A DNA stretch of 64,000 nt from Streptomyces sp. BK340 (lineage in GTDB: Bacteria > Actinomycetota > Actinomycetes > Streptomycetales > Streptomycetaceae): NCBI RefSeq assembly GCF_007827595.1, contig NZ_VISR01000002.1, positions 248,001-312,000 of the forward strand, written 5' to 3'. Within the stretch, counting starts at the first letter, position 1. Every line of letters begins with the position of its first letter. The notes beneath the pieces were generated by a model. That model was not told the DNA's origin, did not search any database, and saw only the letters and a list, made by a program, of their open reading frames with translations. This document shows, piece after piece, positions 15,460 through 24,261 of the stretch. The position numbers and the translations under genes are program-made.

Positions 15460-17172
15460 GTGACGCAGAGTGGACAGGGCGAGGAGCCCTCGGCGCGACC
15501 CGCGCACGAAGGCATCGTGCTGCCCTCCGACGGAGGCGAGCCCCTGCTACCGGGCATGGCAAGCGCCCCCACCCCCGCCCCCGCGGCCCCGACCGGCGGC
15601 CAGGCCTGGGGCGGTGCGTGGGGCCCCGGCGCCCAGCAGGCACCCCAGCCGGACCAGGGCTGGCCCCCGGCGGCCGCCCAGCAGTGGGGCACTCCGGACC
15701 AGCAGCAGCCCGCGGGCAACGGCCCCGGCCCGCTGCCTCCCGAGGGCGCACCGGCTCCGTCGTACGGCGACCAGGCCTACGGCTCCGTCGGCCAGGCCCC
15801 GGCCTATGGCTCCGCGGGGCAGGCGCAGGCCTACGGCGGTGACCAGCAGCCCCGGTACGGCGGCGGTCAGCAGCAGTACGGCGCCGGGCAGCAGCCCCAG
15901 TACGGCGGCCCGCAGTCCCAGGGCGCGGGCCGGCCTGCCGCCTACGGCACCGCGGACCCGTACCAGCAGCAGTACCCGGCCTCGGCGCCCCTGCCGCCCG
16001 CCGACGCGTACGCGGCGCACGGTGCGGCGGGCCAGGGCGCGGCCCTGCCGCCCGCCGTACCGGAGGCATACCCGGCCGCGTCCCTGCCGCCGGCGGCCGA
16101 CGGCGCGACCCAGTACATACCGCCGGTCCCGGCGGCCCCGGTCGACGAGGGCGCGACCCAGCTCATACCGCCGGTCCCGGCGGCCCCGGTCGACGAGGGC
16201 GCCACTCAGCTCATACCGCCGGTGGCGGCCGGCGCGCTGCCGCCCGAGTCCACCGGTGAGGAGACGCGGTACCTGGGGCGCGTGCCCCAGTCGGCCGCCC
16301 CCTCCGACGCCGCCGCCACCCAGTACATCCCGCCGTTCACCGGCCGGGCGCCGGGCGGGGAGCGGCAGCCGCCCGCCGAGTTCGACAACCTCTTCCGCTC
16401 CGGGCCGGGGGGCGGGGAGAGCCCGGCCGGCTCCACGCAGCAGATGCCCCGCGTCCAGCCGAACGGCTACCCGGGCCCGGCGCAGCCGTCGTACATCCAG
16501 CCCATCGACATGAACGAGGACGACGGCGGGCGCCGGGACGGCCGTACCGGCTCGCGGGTGCCGCTGTTCGCCGCCATCGGCATCGGCATCGTCATCGTCG
16601 GCTTCGGTGTCGGCGCGATGTTCAGCGGTGGCGGCGGGGACAAGGGCAACGACAAGAAGACCGTCGCCGCCGCCTCCCCGGCCACCCAGAACTCCGCTTC
16701 GTCCGGCGCCGACCCCGCCCAGCAGCAGGCGGCCGCCCTGGACAAGCTGCTCGCCGACAGCGGCAGCAGCCGCGCCTCGGTGATCCAGGCGGTGGCGAAC
16801 GTCCGGCAGTGCAACAACACCGGCCAGTCCGCCTCCAACCTGCGCGACGCGGCCAAGCAGCGCACCGACCTGGTCACCCGGCTCGGCAAGCTGTCCGTGG
16901 ACAAGCTGCCGAACAACACCGAGCTGACCGCCGCCCTCACCAAGGCCTGGCAGGCGTCCGCGGCCGCCGACAACCACTACGCGGCCTGGGCCGACCAGGT
17001 GGGCGGTGGCCGGAAGGGCTGCCACAAGGGCCAGGCCCGCGGCACCGGCCAGACCCTGGCCGGCAACCGGGAGAGCACCACCGCCAGCGCGGAGAAGGTG
17101 AAGGCGGCGGCGCTGTGGAACACCATCGCGCAGAAGTACGGCCTGACCCAGCGCCAGCCGACCCAGCTGTGA
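15460..17172 (+). CDS. Single-pass membrane protein with Pro/Gln/Tyr-rich cytoplasmic arm
   Basis: A 570-residue protein of unknown function. Residues 1-360 are low-complexity, rich in Pro, Gln, Gly, Ala and Tyr (YGGGQQQYGAGQQPQYGG), and contain repeated ATQ(Y/L)IPPV units. One transmembrane segment, VPLFAAIGIGIVIVGFGVGAMF, lies at about 367-388. A predicted extracytoplasmic domain of about 180 residues follows. Similar Streptomyces proteins have phosphorylatable Thr-Gln repeats before a single helix, but phosphorylation here is inference. GTG 15460 is preceded by AGGAG at the right distance. Confidence 0.7.
   Translation: MTQSGQGEEPSARPAHEGIVLPSDGGEPLLPGMASAPTPAPAAPTGGQAWGGAWGPGAQQAPQPDQGWPPAAAQQWGTPDQQQPAGNGPGPLPPEGAPAPSYGDQAYGSVGQAPAYGSAGQAQAYGGDQQPRYGGGQQQYGAGQQPQYGGPQSQGAGRPAAYGTADPYQQQYPASAPLPPADAYAAHGAAGQGAALPPAVPEAYPAASLPPAADGATQYIPPVPAAPVDEGATQLIPPVPAAPVDEGATQLIPPVAAGALPPESTGEETRYLGRVPQSAAPSDAAATQYIPPFTGRAPGGERQPPAEFDNLFRSGPGGGESPAGSTQQMPRVQPNGYPGPAQPSYIQPIDMNEDDGGRRDGRTGSRVPLFAAIGIGIVIVGFGVGAMFSGGGGDKGNDKKTVAAASPATQNSASSGADPAQQQAAALDKLLADSGSSRASVIQAVANVRQCNNTGQSASNLRDAAKQRTDLVTRLGKLSVDKLPNNTELTAALTKAWQASAAADNHYAAWADQVGGGRKGCHKGQARGTGQTLAGNRESTTASAEKVKAAALWNTIAQKYGLTQRQPTQL
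16105..16224 (+). repeat. 48-bp in-frame tandem repeat
   Basis: A 48-bp unit (16105-16152) is repeated almost exactly at 16153-16200, and a half copy follows at 16201. Each encodes ATQ(Y/L)IPPVPAAPVDEG. A further diverged ATQYIPPF copy occurs near 16318. The near-identity indicates recent slippage or recombination. Confidence 0.85.
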
Positions 17173-17178
17173 GCCGGG

Positions 17179-17206
17179 CGGCCGCCGGGGCCTGCCCCGG
17201 CGGCCG
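17179..17206. terminator. Bidirectional terminator
   Basis: A perfect 12-bp stem CGGCCGCCGGGG / CCCCGGCGGCCG with loop CCTG lies between two convergent genes whose stop codons are only 37 bases apart, so it serves both. Confidence 0.8.
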
Positions 17207-17208
17207 GG

Positions 17209-18537
17209 TCAGTCCAGTTCGGCGTTCTCCAGCGTGCCCGTCATGTCGGTGATCCCGTCGAAGCCCGAGCCCGCGGTCTTCTTCGCCGCGACCAGCCGGC
17301 CGCCCTTGACGACCTGGAGGGTCACGTCGGCGTTGACGAGCCGCGGGAAGCCGACTCCGGCGAGCTTGCTCTCGTAGGGCCAGTGCAGGGTCGGGGTGAG
17401 GCCGCCCGTGGACACCTTCAGGCCGTCGTCGAGGGTGTGCCGCACGGTGTCGGAGCTCACCTCGCCGCCGCCGATCTTCTCCAGGACGGCCTTCAGCACG
17501 GTGTAGGCGATCCAGGTGGTCTGCACTCCGGCGTCCGCGGGGTCGATGCGGTTGTCGCCGAAGGCCTCCTCGTTGATCACCTTCTTCATCTGGTCCCAGC
17601 GCGGGTCGGACGACACCGGGTACCAGCCGGTGATGTACGACCCCTCGTAGGGCCCCGACGCGCCGCCCGTCGAGTTGATCACCGTCTGGTCGACGCTGCC
17701 CAGTACGGTCGCGGTCCGCACCGAGGGGTAGCCCTCGCGGGCCCGCCGGAAGGAGTCCATGAAGGTGTCGGTGCGGTCCCCGAGCGCGGGCACCACGCAC
17801 CCCTTGCGGAGCGTGTCCTTCGTCGCGTACTTCAGTGCGTCGTCGACCTTGCCGTCGTACTCGGTGGCGTTCTCCGCGGCGAGCTGGTCGCCGGCCGGGG
17901 CGTGCCCGCCCTCCTTCAGACCGGAGTTGAGCAGCGCGGGCAGCTGGTCGCCGGCGATGCTGTCGGGACGGACCAGGGAGACCGGGCCGCAGGAGGCGGC
18001 GAGCGCCCTGCCGAGACCGGCCAGGAGGGCGGGCTGGCCCCCGTTGACCGGGTACACCATGGGGCCGGTGAACTCCTCGCTGGTGACGCCGTAGCCGCCT
18101 ATGTAGGGGATGCCCGAGCTCTCCAGCGGGGCGAGGAAGGAGTCGCCGAACTGGCTGTACGAGCCGACCACCGCGACCACGTCCTCGGCCGCCGCGCGCC
18201 GGGCACACTTCGCCGCGCCCACGCTGTCGTTGTGGTCGTTGCAGGTCAGGACCTCGAGCTTGCGGCCGTTGATGCCGCCGTGGGCGTTGATCCACTTGCC
18301 GTAGGCGTGGGCCATCGCGGGCATGCCGGGCTTGTTGGTGGAGTCGGTCTTCTGGGGCGCCCAGGTCATGACCTTGATCGGGCCATCCCCGGAGCCCCCC
18401 GTGGCACCGGGGATGGCCCCGCAGCCGGCGGTGAGCGACGCACACGCGGCCAGTGCACCCGCCGACAGGGCGGTGGCTCTGACGGGCCGGGAGAGGAAGG
18501 GGAGGAAGGTGCTGCGGATGCGTGGCCTGCCGGTCAT
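17209..18537 (-). CDS. Branched-chain amino-acid-type substrate-binding lipoprotein
   Basis: A 442-residue periplasmic-binding-protein-like lipoprotein (Leu/Ile/Val or urea type). The N-terminus has a signal with the lipobox LTAGCG (Cys at about 32), then the ligand domain starting PIKVMTWAPQKTDSTNKPG; HAYGKWINAHGGINGRKLEVLTCNDHND and DVVAVVGSYSQFGDSFLAPLE match the family. No permease or ATPase genes adjoin it, so it may serve a distant transporter or act as a sensor. ATG 18537 was chosen; an in-frame ATG 15 codons upstream (18582) is possible. Confidence 0.8.
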   Translation of the reverse strand: MTGRPRIRSTFLPFLSRPVRATALSAGALAACASLTAGCGAIPGATGGSGDGPIKVMTWAPQKTDSTNKPGMPAMAHAYGKWINAHGGINGRKLEVLTCNDHNDSVGAAKCARRAAAEDVVAVVGSYSQFGDSFLAPLESSGIPYIGGYGVTSEEFTGPMVYPVNGGQPALLAGLGRALAASCGPVSLVRPDSIAGDQLPALLNSGLKEGGHAPAGDQLAAENATEYDGKVDDALKYATKDTLRKGCVVPALGDRTDTFMDSFRRAREGYPSVRTATVLGSVDQTVINSTGGASGPYEGSYITGWYPVSSDPRWDQMKKVINEEAFGDNRIDPADAGVQTTWIAYTVLKAVLEKIGGGEVSSDTVRHTLDDGLKVSTGGLTPTLHWPYESKLAGVGFPRLVNADVTLQVVKGGRLVAAKKTAGSGFDGITDMTGTLENAELD

Positions 18538-18654
18538 GGACAAGCACGATTCCGTCACATCACTAACCTGGGAGTGACCCATGGTCAACGAAAGGTGACA
18601 CTGAGGTGAATTGCAGGGGCCTGTGAGACTGGTGTGGCGAGGAACGTACGATCG

Positions 18655-19155
18655 ATGACCGTGCAAGGTTCGGAGAACTCTTCCCGTCGCGGCCGTCGCT
18701 CCTCCACCATGGGCGGCATGCCACTGAACGACATGCCGTGGTGGCGCTGGCGCAGCAATGTGCGCTCCGCGCTGCACATGCTCTCCGACCAGGAGTTCCA
18801 ACGCGACGTCTGGCTGGCCGGCGTCGACGGGTACGGCGACGTCACCGACGCCGTGTACCGCCTGGTGGAGGACACCTGGCTGGACAACTGGTCCGCCGAG
18901 AAGTACGTCGGCACGATATTCCGCGACTCGCAGGAGGCGGCGCTCGTCGACACCGCCGTCCTGCGGGTGCTGAGGATCATGCACCAGGTCGGCCCGGACG
19001 CGCCGGTCTCCGCCTACGTCGACCACCACGGGTGGCCGGAGGCGGTGCGGGCGGCCCGGGACGCGCACCTGCGCCTCGCGGCGAGCGACGGCGACGATCC
19101 GGACGCGCCTCCGCGGAGCCTGGAGGTACTGCGGATCATGACGAGGGCCGCGTAG
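18655..19155 (+). CDS. Conserved hypothetical actinobacterial protein
   Basis: A small helical cytoplasmic protein (166 residues from ATG 18655), rich in Trp near its start (NDMPWWRWRSNVRSALHML) and with VWLAGVDGYGDVTDAVYRLVEDTWLDNW. It looks like a conserved Streptomyces family without assigned function; the basic, low-complexity first 18 residues suggest that ATG 18709 or 18718 (MPLNDMPWW) could be the real start. It diverges from the binding-protein gene and precedes purU by 108 bases. Confidence 0.65.
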   Translation: MTVQGSENSSRRGRRSSTMGGMPLNDMPWWRWRSNVRSALHMLSDQEFQRDVWLAGVDGYGDVTDAVYRLVEDTWLDNWSAEKYVGTIFRDSQEAALVDTAVLRVLRIMHQVGPDAPVSAYVDHHGWPEAVRAARDAHLRLAASDGDDPDAPPRSLEVLRIMTRAA

Positions 19156-19263
19156 ACGCGGGCCGGAGCCTTTCGGGACGGCGCCGCGCGGCGGGCCGTC
19201 CCGGCCGTCCCGACCCGCGGGACGATTGCCCACGGCGCGTGGCCGTATGGGACCCTGTGGTGC

Positions 19264-20145
19264 ATGAACGAGCAGTCCGCCCCGGCCGCCGCCCCGGCCG
19301 ACCAGTACGTCCTCACTCTCTCCTGCCCGGACAAGAAGGGCATCGTGCACGCCGTGTCGAGCTACTTGTTCATGACCGGCTGCAACATCGAGGACAGCCA
19401 GCAGTTCGGCGACCACGACACGGGACTGTTCTTCATGCGCGTCCACTTCTCCGCCGACGCGCCGCTGACCGTGGAGAAGCTGCGGGCGAGCTTCGCAGCG
19501 ATCGGTGACAGCTTCCACATGGACTGGCAGCTCAACCAGGCCGACGAGAAGATGCGCATCGTCCTGATGGTCAGCAAGTTCGGCCACTGCCTCAACGACC
19601 TGCTCTTCCGCGCCAGCATCGGCGCCCTGCCGGTGGAGATCTCGGCCGTGGTCTCCAACCACACCGATTTCCAGGAGCTGGCGGGCTCGTACAACATCCC
19701 CTTCCACCACATCCCGGTGACGAAGGAGAACAAGGCGCAGGCCGAGGCGCGGCTGCTGGAGATCGTGCGCGAGCAGAACGTCGAACTGGTCGTCCTCGCC
19801 CGCTACATGCAGGTCCTCTCGGACGACCTGTGCAAGCAGCTCAGCGGCCGGATCATCAACATCCACCACTCCTTCCTGCCGAGCTTCAAGGGCGCCAAGC
19901 CGTACCACCAGGCGCACGCGCGGGGCGTCAAGCTGATCGGCGCCACCGCCCACTACGTGACCGCGGACCTCGACGAGGGCCCGATCATCGAGCAGGAGGT
20001 CGAGCGGGTGGGCCACGGCGTGACGCCGGACCAGCTCGTCGCCATCGGGCGGGACGTGGAGTGCCAGGCGCTGGCGCGCGCGGTGAAGTGGCACGCCGAG
20101 CGCAGGATCCTGCTCAACGGGCGCCGCACGGTGATCTTCGCCTGA
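19264..20145 (+). CDS. purU: Formyltetrahydrofolate deformylase
   Basis: A 293-residue enzyme that hydrolyses 10-formyl-THF to formate and THF, balancing one-carbon units and feeding formate to PurT. An N-terminal ACT domain (10-95, YVLTLSCPDKKGIVHAVSSYLF) is followed by a formyltransferase-fold catalytic domain (about 98-290) with LMVSKFGHCLNDLL, NIHHSFLPSFKGAKPYHQAH (catalytic His) and TAHYVTADLDEGPIIEQ (catalytic Asp). The length is typical. ATG 19264 marks the start of similarity. A strong terminator follows. Confidence 0.93.
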   Translation: MNEQSAPAAAPADQYVLTLSCPDKKGIVHAVSSYLFMTGCNIEDSQQFGDHDTGLFFMRVHFSADAPLTVEKLRASFAAIGDSFHMDWQLNQADEKMRIVLMVSKFGHCLNDLLFRASIGALPVEISAVVSNHTDFQELAGSYNIPFHHIPVTKENKAQAEARLLEIVREQNVELVVLARYMQVLSDDLCKQLSGRIINIHHSFLPSFKGAKPYHQAHARGVKLIGATAHYVTADLDEGPIIEQEVERVGHGVTPDQLVAIGRDVECQALARAVKWHAERRILLNGRRTVIFA

Positions 20146-20220
20146 GGCGCCCCCTTGGGCTCATGTGTTCCCTTTCGGATCCGTGCACGCCCCGCGCCCA
20201 GGCGACGCAGGGCACCCTCC

Positions 20221-20246
20221 CCCGCCGGCCCCTCGGGGCCGGCGGG
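20221..20246. terminator. Terminator of purU
   Basis: A perfect 12-bp stem CCCGCCGGCCCC / GGGGCCGGCGGG with loop TC, 75 bases after the purU stop. The remaining part of the 317-base gap to the next gene (20146-20462) shows no gene and no other clear structure. Confidence 0.75.
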
Positions 20247-20462
20247 AAAGCGTCCGGAGGGACACGCTCACACGGGCCGGAGGATGCTGCCCCGCGCAGC
20301 CCGTCGGCACCAGGGCGTGACGACGATCAGCACACCCACCACCCGCCGACACCGGCCACGAGGGGCAGAACGGGGCGCGGGCTTCCACCTCCACGCACAC
20401 GCCACCCCTCCACGGTGGGCAGAACCCACGCCGGACACCATGTCCTGCATAGGATCACTTGG

Positions 20463-21263
20463 ATGATCAGAGACGCTTCGGGCATGACCTCACGGGCTTA
20501 CCTCTCCGAACTCTTCTCGCTGGACGGGCGTGTCGCCGTGGTCACCGGCGGCAGCTCCGGTATCGGCCGGGCCATCACCGGGGCACTGGCGCGGGCCGGG
20601 GCGAGCGTGGTGGTCGTGGCGCGCAAGGAGGCACAGCTGGCCGCCACGGTCGACGAGCTGACCGCCGACGGCTGCCGGGCCGCCTGGGTCAGTGCCGACC
20701 TGAGCACCCGCGAGGGCGTGCGCGCGGGGGCCGAGGAGGCGGCCGGGAAGTTCGGGGAGCCCGACATCCTCGTCAACTGCGCCGGGATCAACCTGCGGCC
20801 GCCGATGGGGGAGCTGGGCGAGGAGGTGTGGGACACCACCATGGCCGTGAACCTGGAGGCGCCCTACCTGCTGGGGCAGCGGTTCGGGCCCGGCATGGCC
20901 GAGCGGGGTTACGGCCGGATCATCCACATCACCTCCCAGCAGGCGCACCGGGCCTTCGTGCAGAGCGGTGCCTACGGCGTCTCCAAGGGCGCGCTGGAGT
21001 CACTGGCCCGCTCCCAGGCCGAGGCGTGGTCCCCGCACGGCGTCACCGCCAACACCCTCGTCCCGGGCTTCGTGATGACCCCGCTGAATACGCGGCTGTC
21101 CTCCGACCCGGAGCGGGTGGCGGCACTGGCCGCGCGCACGATGGTCGGGCGCAACGGGGTGGCCGAGGACTTCGCGGGGGCGGTGGTGTTCCTGGCGAGC
21201 GGCGCGTCTGCCTATGTCACCGGGCAGTCGATCTTTGTGGACGGCGGGTTCTCGGTGCACTGA
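20463..21263 (+). CDS. SDR family oxidoreductase
   Basis: A 266-residue classical short-chain dehydrogenase/reductase. The cofactor motif is VVTGGSSGIGRAITGALARAG (about 25-45), then LVNCAGINLRPP, catalytic Ser in HITSQQAHRAFVQSGAYGVSKGALE (YxxxK), and the C-terminal GNGVAEDFAGAVVFLASGASAYVTGQSIFVDGGFSVH. It resembles gluconate 5-dehydrogenase / 3-oxoacyl-ACP reductase-like members; the substrate is unknown. ATG 20463 (MIRDASG) has AGGATC upstream; ATG 20484 is an alternative. No operon partners. Confidence 0.82.
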   Translation: MIRDASGMTSRAYLSELFSLDGRVAVVTGGSSGIGRAITGALARAGASVVVVARKEAQLAATVDELTADGCRAAWVSADLSTREGVRAGAEEAAGKFGEPDILVNCAGINLRPPMGELGEEVWDTTMAVNLEAPYLLGQRFGPGMAERGYGRIIHITSQQAHRAFVQSGAYGVSKGALESLARSQAEAWSPHGVTANTLVPGFVMTPLNTRLSSDPERVAALAARTMVGRNGVAEDFAGAVVFLASGASAYVTGQSIFVDGGFSVH

Positions 21264-21289
21264 GCCGCCGGCAGTCGGGTCGGCTGCGG

Positions 21290-21365
21290 GTCGGCGGTGG
21301 CTGGTCGCGCCCACGCGGCGGAGCCGCACATCGATACAGCCCCGCGCCCCCGGGGGAGTTGCAGC
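21290..21365. repeat. Dispersed GC-rich palindromic repeat, copy 4
   Basis: Core GCGCCCACGCGGCGGAGCCG followed by CACATCGATACAGCCCCGCG, the reverse complement of copy 1. It lies between the convergent SDR and anti-sigma genes. Confidence 0.6.
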
Positions 21366-21409
21366 ACCGCCGCCCGGCCACAGCACCGGCACGCCGATGC
21401 TCAGCCGGG

Positions 21410-22822
21410 TCACATCCGGCTGAGCCCCGCGGCGGCGAACAGCACATCCCTGATTGCCTCCCGGTCGCCCACCTGCCCCGCCGCAGCCTCCTCCGGAGGC
21501 ACGTGACCTGCCGCCAGCCGACAGAACTCCACGCCGTCCAGGGCGACATGGGCCACCTCGAACTCCGCGGAGCCGACCGCGCCGGGCGAGTCGAGCGGGA
21601 TCAGCCACTCGCCGCCGGCCGCCCCCTCGATCTCCAGCCGCAGGCTCCGCCCCGGCGCCCCCGCAGGAACGAGATGCGGGGTCCGCCCCGGCGCGGACAA
21701 CCCCGCCCGACGCCGCGCGGCCAGCGCCACCGGCAGCATCCGCGCCGCGAGGTCGATCATCTTGTTCAGGTGACGCGGCGCGGGCGGCTCGTACGGATAG
21801 TCCACCGCCTCCGCGATGTCCTCCGCGTGCACCCAGCACTCGAAGGCGCGGTCCAGCATGGCGTCGTGCAAGGGCAGTTCGAAGGGGCCGTAGGGCACCG
21901 CCAGCCCGCCGGCGGTGCTGCCCGTGAAGGACACCGTCCGTACGAGGTTGTGGCTCTGTTCCCGCCACGGCCCCCGCACGGACCGCGTCGGCGGGAAGTG
22001 GGACGCCCGCCAGAACGTCTCGGTACGCTCGGCCGGCCCCGCGGCGCCCTGCGCGCCGGTCTCGCCCGTCTCGGTCTTCTCACCCTTCGCGAGGGCCTCC
22101 GCCAGCGGATCCTCCAGACCGAGCGCCGTCGCGACCAGCCCGTCCACCGACAGCAGATGCGCGATCACCCCGGCCACGGTGGTACGACGACTCGTCGGCG
22201 CGTCACCCTCGAACCACCGCAGCCGCACGGGCGCATGCCACTCCGCGTCGCCGAAGTCCTGCAGCAGTGCGTCCAGCCGCGCGCTCTCGGCGTCGTAGGG
22301 AGCCGCCCACCCGGGCACCGGGATGCGCGGCGGCCGGCGGTCCAGGCAGCTCTCCAGGACGCGGGTGCGCAGGGCGGGGTCGAGGTCGAGGCTCTCGGGC
22401 TGGTGCAGCAGACCGACCGCCCCACGCAGCCGCAGCGCCTCCTCGGCGCAGGGCCCGCAGCTGCCGAGGTGTTCCTCCACGGCCGCCGTCTCGGCCGCCG
22501 AGCAGGCGGCCAGGGCCCAGGCGCCGAGGAGCGACTTCAGGACGTCGTGCGACAGGTCGAGCGGCACGGGCGGAAGGTCCCCCAGGTCGGCGAGGTCGGG
22601 CAGCGGCATCCCGCTGTCCTCGACAGAGGCGCGGGGCAGCGGTATCCGGGGCGAGCGACCGGTTCCCGGTCCACCGGCACCCGGCGGCCCGTCACCGGAA
22701 CCGGAACCGGAACCGATACCGGCACCGGAGTCGTGACCCGAACCGTCACCGGGGACCGCTCCCGCAGCGCCCTCGTACGCGTCGTCCCCGTCGTGCGCCT
22801 CGAACCCTCCCGGCCCGTTCAC
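21410..22822 (-). CDS. Zinc-finger anti-sigma factor fused to an MDMPI-like domain
   Basis: A 470-residue protein with a Gly/Ser-rich N-terminus (1-70), a zinc-finger anti-sigma segment with the HxxxCxxC motif AVEEHLGSCGPCAEEAL (about 113-130), and a C-terminal mycothiol-dependent maleylpyruvate isomerase-like domain (about 175-460: RTTVAGVIAHLLSVDGLVA, CWVHAEDIAEAVDYP, HLNKMIDLAARMLPVALA). It overlaps the sigma gene by GTGA, so it is the cognate regulator by position. MDMPI/DinB-like helical domains bind metal and thiols; a thiol- or metal-sensing role is inference. No transmembrane segment is seen, so it should be soluble. Confidence 0.75.
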   Translation of the reverse strand: MNGPGGFEAHDGDDAYEGAAGAVPGDGSGHDSGAGIGSGSGSGDGPPGAGGPGTGRSPRIPLPRASVEDSGMPLPDLADLGDLPPVPLDLSHDVLKSLLGAWALAACSAAETAAVEEHLGSCGPCAEEALRLRGAVGLLHQPESLDLDPALRTRVLESCLDRRPPRIPVPGWAAPYDAESARLDALLQDFGDAEWHAPVRLRWFEGDAPTSRRTTVAGVIAHLLSVDGLVATALGLEDPLAEALAKGEKTETGETGAQGAAGPAERTETFWRASHFPPTRSVRGPWREQSHNLVRTVSFTGSTAGGLAVPYGPFELPLHDAMLDRAFECWVHAEDIAEAVDYPYEPPAPRHLNKMIDLAARMLPVALAARRRAGLSAPGRTPHLVPAGAPGRSLRLEIEGAAGGEWLIPLDSPGAVGSAEFEVAHVALDGVEFCRLAAGHVPPEEAAAGQVGDREAIRDVLFAAAGLSRM

Positions 22823-23400
22823 ACCGCACCCCCGTAGCCCGGCGGTGTGCCGACGTCATGGGCGGTGGACAGCAGTTGCAGGCCGAGGCGGAGCCGGCGG
22901 CGGGCCTCGTCCTCGGTGACGCCGAGGTCGGTGGCGGTCTGGCGGTAGTCGCGGCGCTGGAAATAGGCCAGTTCGAGCGCGGCGCGCAGCGGGGCGGGCA
23001 TGGAGTGGACGATGTAGTCGGCGCGGGCGGCGACCGAGGCGCGGTGCACCTTGCTCTCCAGGCTCTCCAGTTCCTCCGCGGAGCCGCTCCCGCCGCCGGT
23101 GAGCGCGGCGGTCTCGGTGGCGCGCAGCCGCTGCACGGCCAGCCGGTGGGTCACCGCGGCGACCCAGGAGCGCAGCGGACCCTCCTTGGGGTCGTAGCTG
23201 TCGGGGTGTTCCCAGACGTGGGCGAACACCTCGCGGGTGACGCCGTCGGCGGCCCGTTCGTCGCCGAGGACCCGGTGGGCGAGGCTGTGCACGAGGGAGG
23301 CGAACCGGTCGTAGAGCTCGCCGAGCGCGGCGGCCTCACCGCGCGCGAGCCGCTGCTGCATCTTGCGGTCCCAGCGGGGCGGTACGTCCTTCTGCGCCAT
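22819..23400 (-). CDS. ECF-type RNA polymerase sigma factor
   Basis: A 193-residue sigma factor with region 2 (about 20-90: AALGELYDRFASLVHSLAHRVLGDERAADGVTREVFAHVWEHPDSYDPKEGPLRSWVAAVTHRLAVQRLR) and region 4 (about 130-185: MPAPLRAALELAYFQRRDYRQTATDLGVTEDEARRRLRLGLQLL). It directs RNA polymerase to a small regulon. The downstream overlapping gene encodes its zinc-finger anti-sigma. It diverges from a STAS-domain gene, so one 334-base intergenic region may serve both. The start ATG 23400 is clear. Confidence 0.85.
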   Translation of the reverse strand: MAQKDVPPRWDRKMQQRLARGEAAALGELYDRFASLVHSLAHRVLGDERAADGVTREVFAHVWEHPDSYDPKEGPLRSWVAAVTHRLAVQRLRATETAALTGGGSGSAEELESLESKVHRASVAARADYIVHSMPAPLRAALELAYFQRRDYRQTATDLGVTEDEARRRLRLGLQLLSTAHDVGTPPGYGGAV

Positions 23401-23734
23401 GCTGCCCCTCCCCTCGCGTCGTCCGGCCCGTCCAGCGTCTCTGCACCCTCATCTCGAATGTAGTCGGCACTCCTGACTACGCACGCCCCTTTGTGTCAAT
23501 GTGCGCCCCCCGAGGCGTCGCAGGTGATAGCGCCCTCTTCACATAATCTTCACTCAAAGCGTGTCCGACTCTGATCGAACAGGATCGGTAGTGACTGAAA
23601 CAAGCCCTCTGTCGACCGCCCGCGGTTTCCTCCGCGAAGTTTCAGGGAACGGCCGCTGGGCAGCCGCGCGGAGAGAAACGTAGGAACTGCTTCCGTTTCC
23701 GGGCGGTTCCGGGAGATCCGGCGAGCGGAGGGGC
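23401..23734. promoter_or_regulatory. Divergent sigma / STAS promoter region
   Basis: A 334-base gene-free stretch between the ECF sigma gene and the STAS gene, AT-richer than its surroundings. It contains a dyad GTAGTC-n9-GACTAC (23460-23480) and several TTC/GAA-rich patches (for example TCACATAATCTTCACTC near 23540). No promoter consensus could be assigned with confidence. Confidence 0.4.
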
Positions 23735-24115
23735 GTGGCCGTGGCATTCAAGGTGACCGGCGTCGAACAGGGCGAGTGGGCCGTGCTCCGGGTGTCCGGG
23801 GAACTGGACCTGATGACCTCGCCGGTGCTGCGCCAACGGGTCCATGACGTGGTGGCCGAGGGCCATCACAGTCTGATCCTGGACCTCTCCGAGGTCTTCT
23901 TCTGTGACTCCAGCGGGGTGGGCGTGCTGATCGCCGCGCGCCGCCTGATCCGCTCCTGCCAGGGCCGGCTGCGGCTGATCCTGCCGGACCGGGGCGCCGA
24001 CGAGGGCTCGCACGTCAACCGGGTCCTCGGCGCGCTCGGTGTCCGCCGCCTCTTCGACGTCCGCCCCGACGTCGTGTCCGCCGTCACCGACGAGGCGGGC
24101 CCCCTCTCGGCCTGA
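23735..24115 (+). CDS. STAS-domain anti-sigma factor antagonist
   Basis: A 126-residue SpoIIAA/RsbV-like protein. The STAS fold is visible as WAVLRVSGELDLMTSPVLRQRV and the phosphorylation motif LDLSEVFFCDSSGVGVLIAARR (Ser at about 61-62). Unphosphorylated antagonists sequester RsbW-like kinases and so release SigB-family sigma factors. A separate RsbW-type ATPase gene lies at 30.0 kb, but no SigB-like sigma is present; whether either interacts with the adjacent ECF system is unknown. GTG 23735 follows GGAGGGG. Confidence 0.85.
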   Translation: MAVAFKVTGVEQGEWAVLRVSGELDLMTSPVLRQRVHDVVAEGHHSLILDLSEVFFCDSSGVGVLIAARRLIRSCQGRLRLILPDRGADEGSHVNRVLGALGVRRLFDVRPDVVSAVTDEAGPLSA

Positions 24116-24261
24116 GCCGCACCACGCCGACACCACAAGCTTGTCGCAGAATTCCCCCGGTCTTGGCACAGCCCCCGCTTTTCCGTCACCTCACCGCCTC
24201 CCGCGACGTACGCTCCCTGCCAGATCAACCCCCACGTCAACGTAAGGCGGCCCGAACAGAC

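Noticed and set aside
17209..20094. 961-codon minus frame running through purU
   Set aside because: Only the part below 18537 encodes the binding lipoprotein; the rest is antisense to the clear genes at 18.7-20.1 kb.
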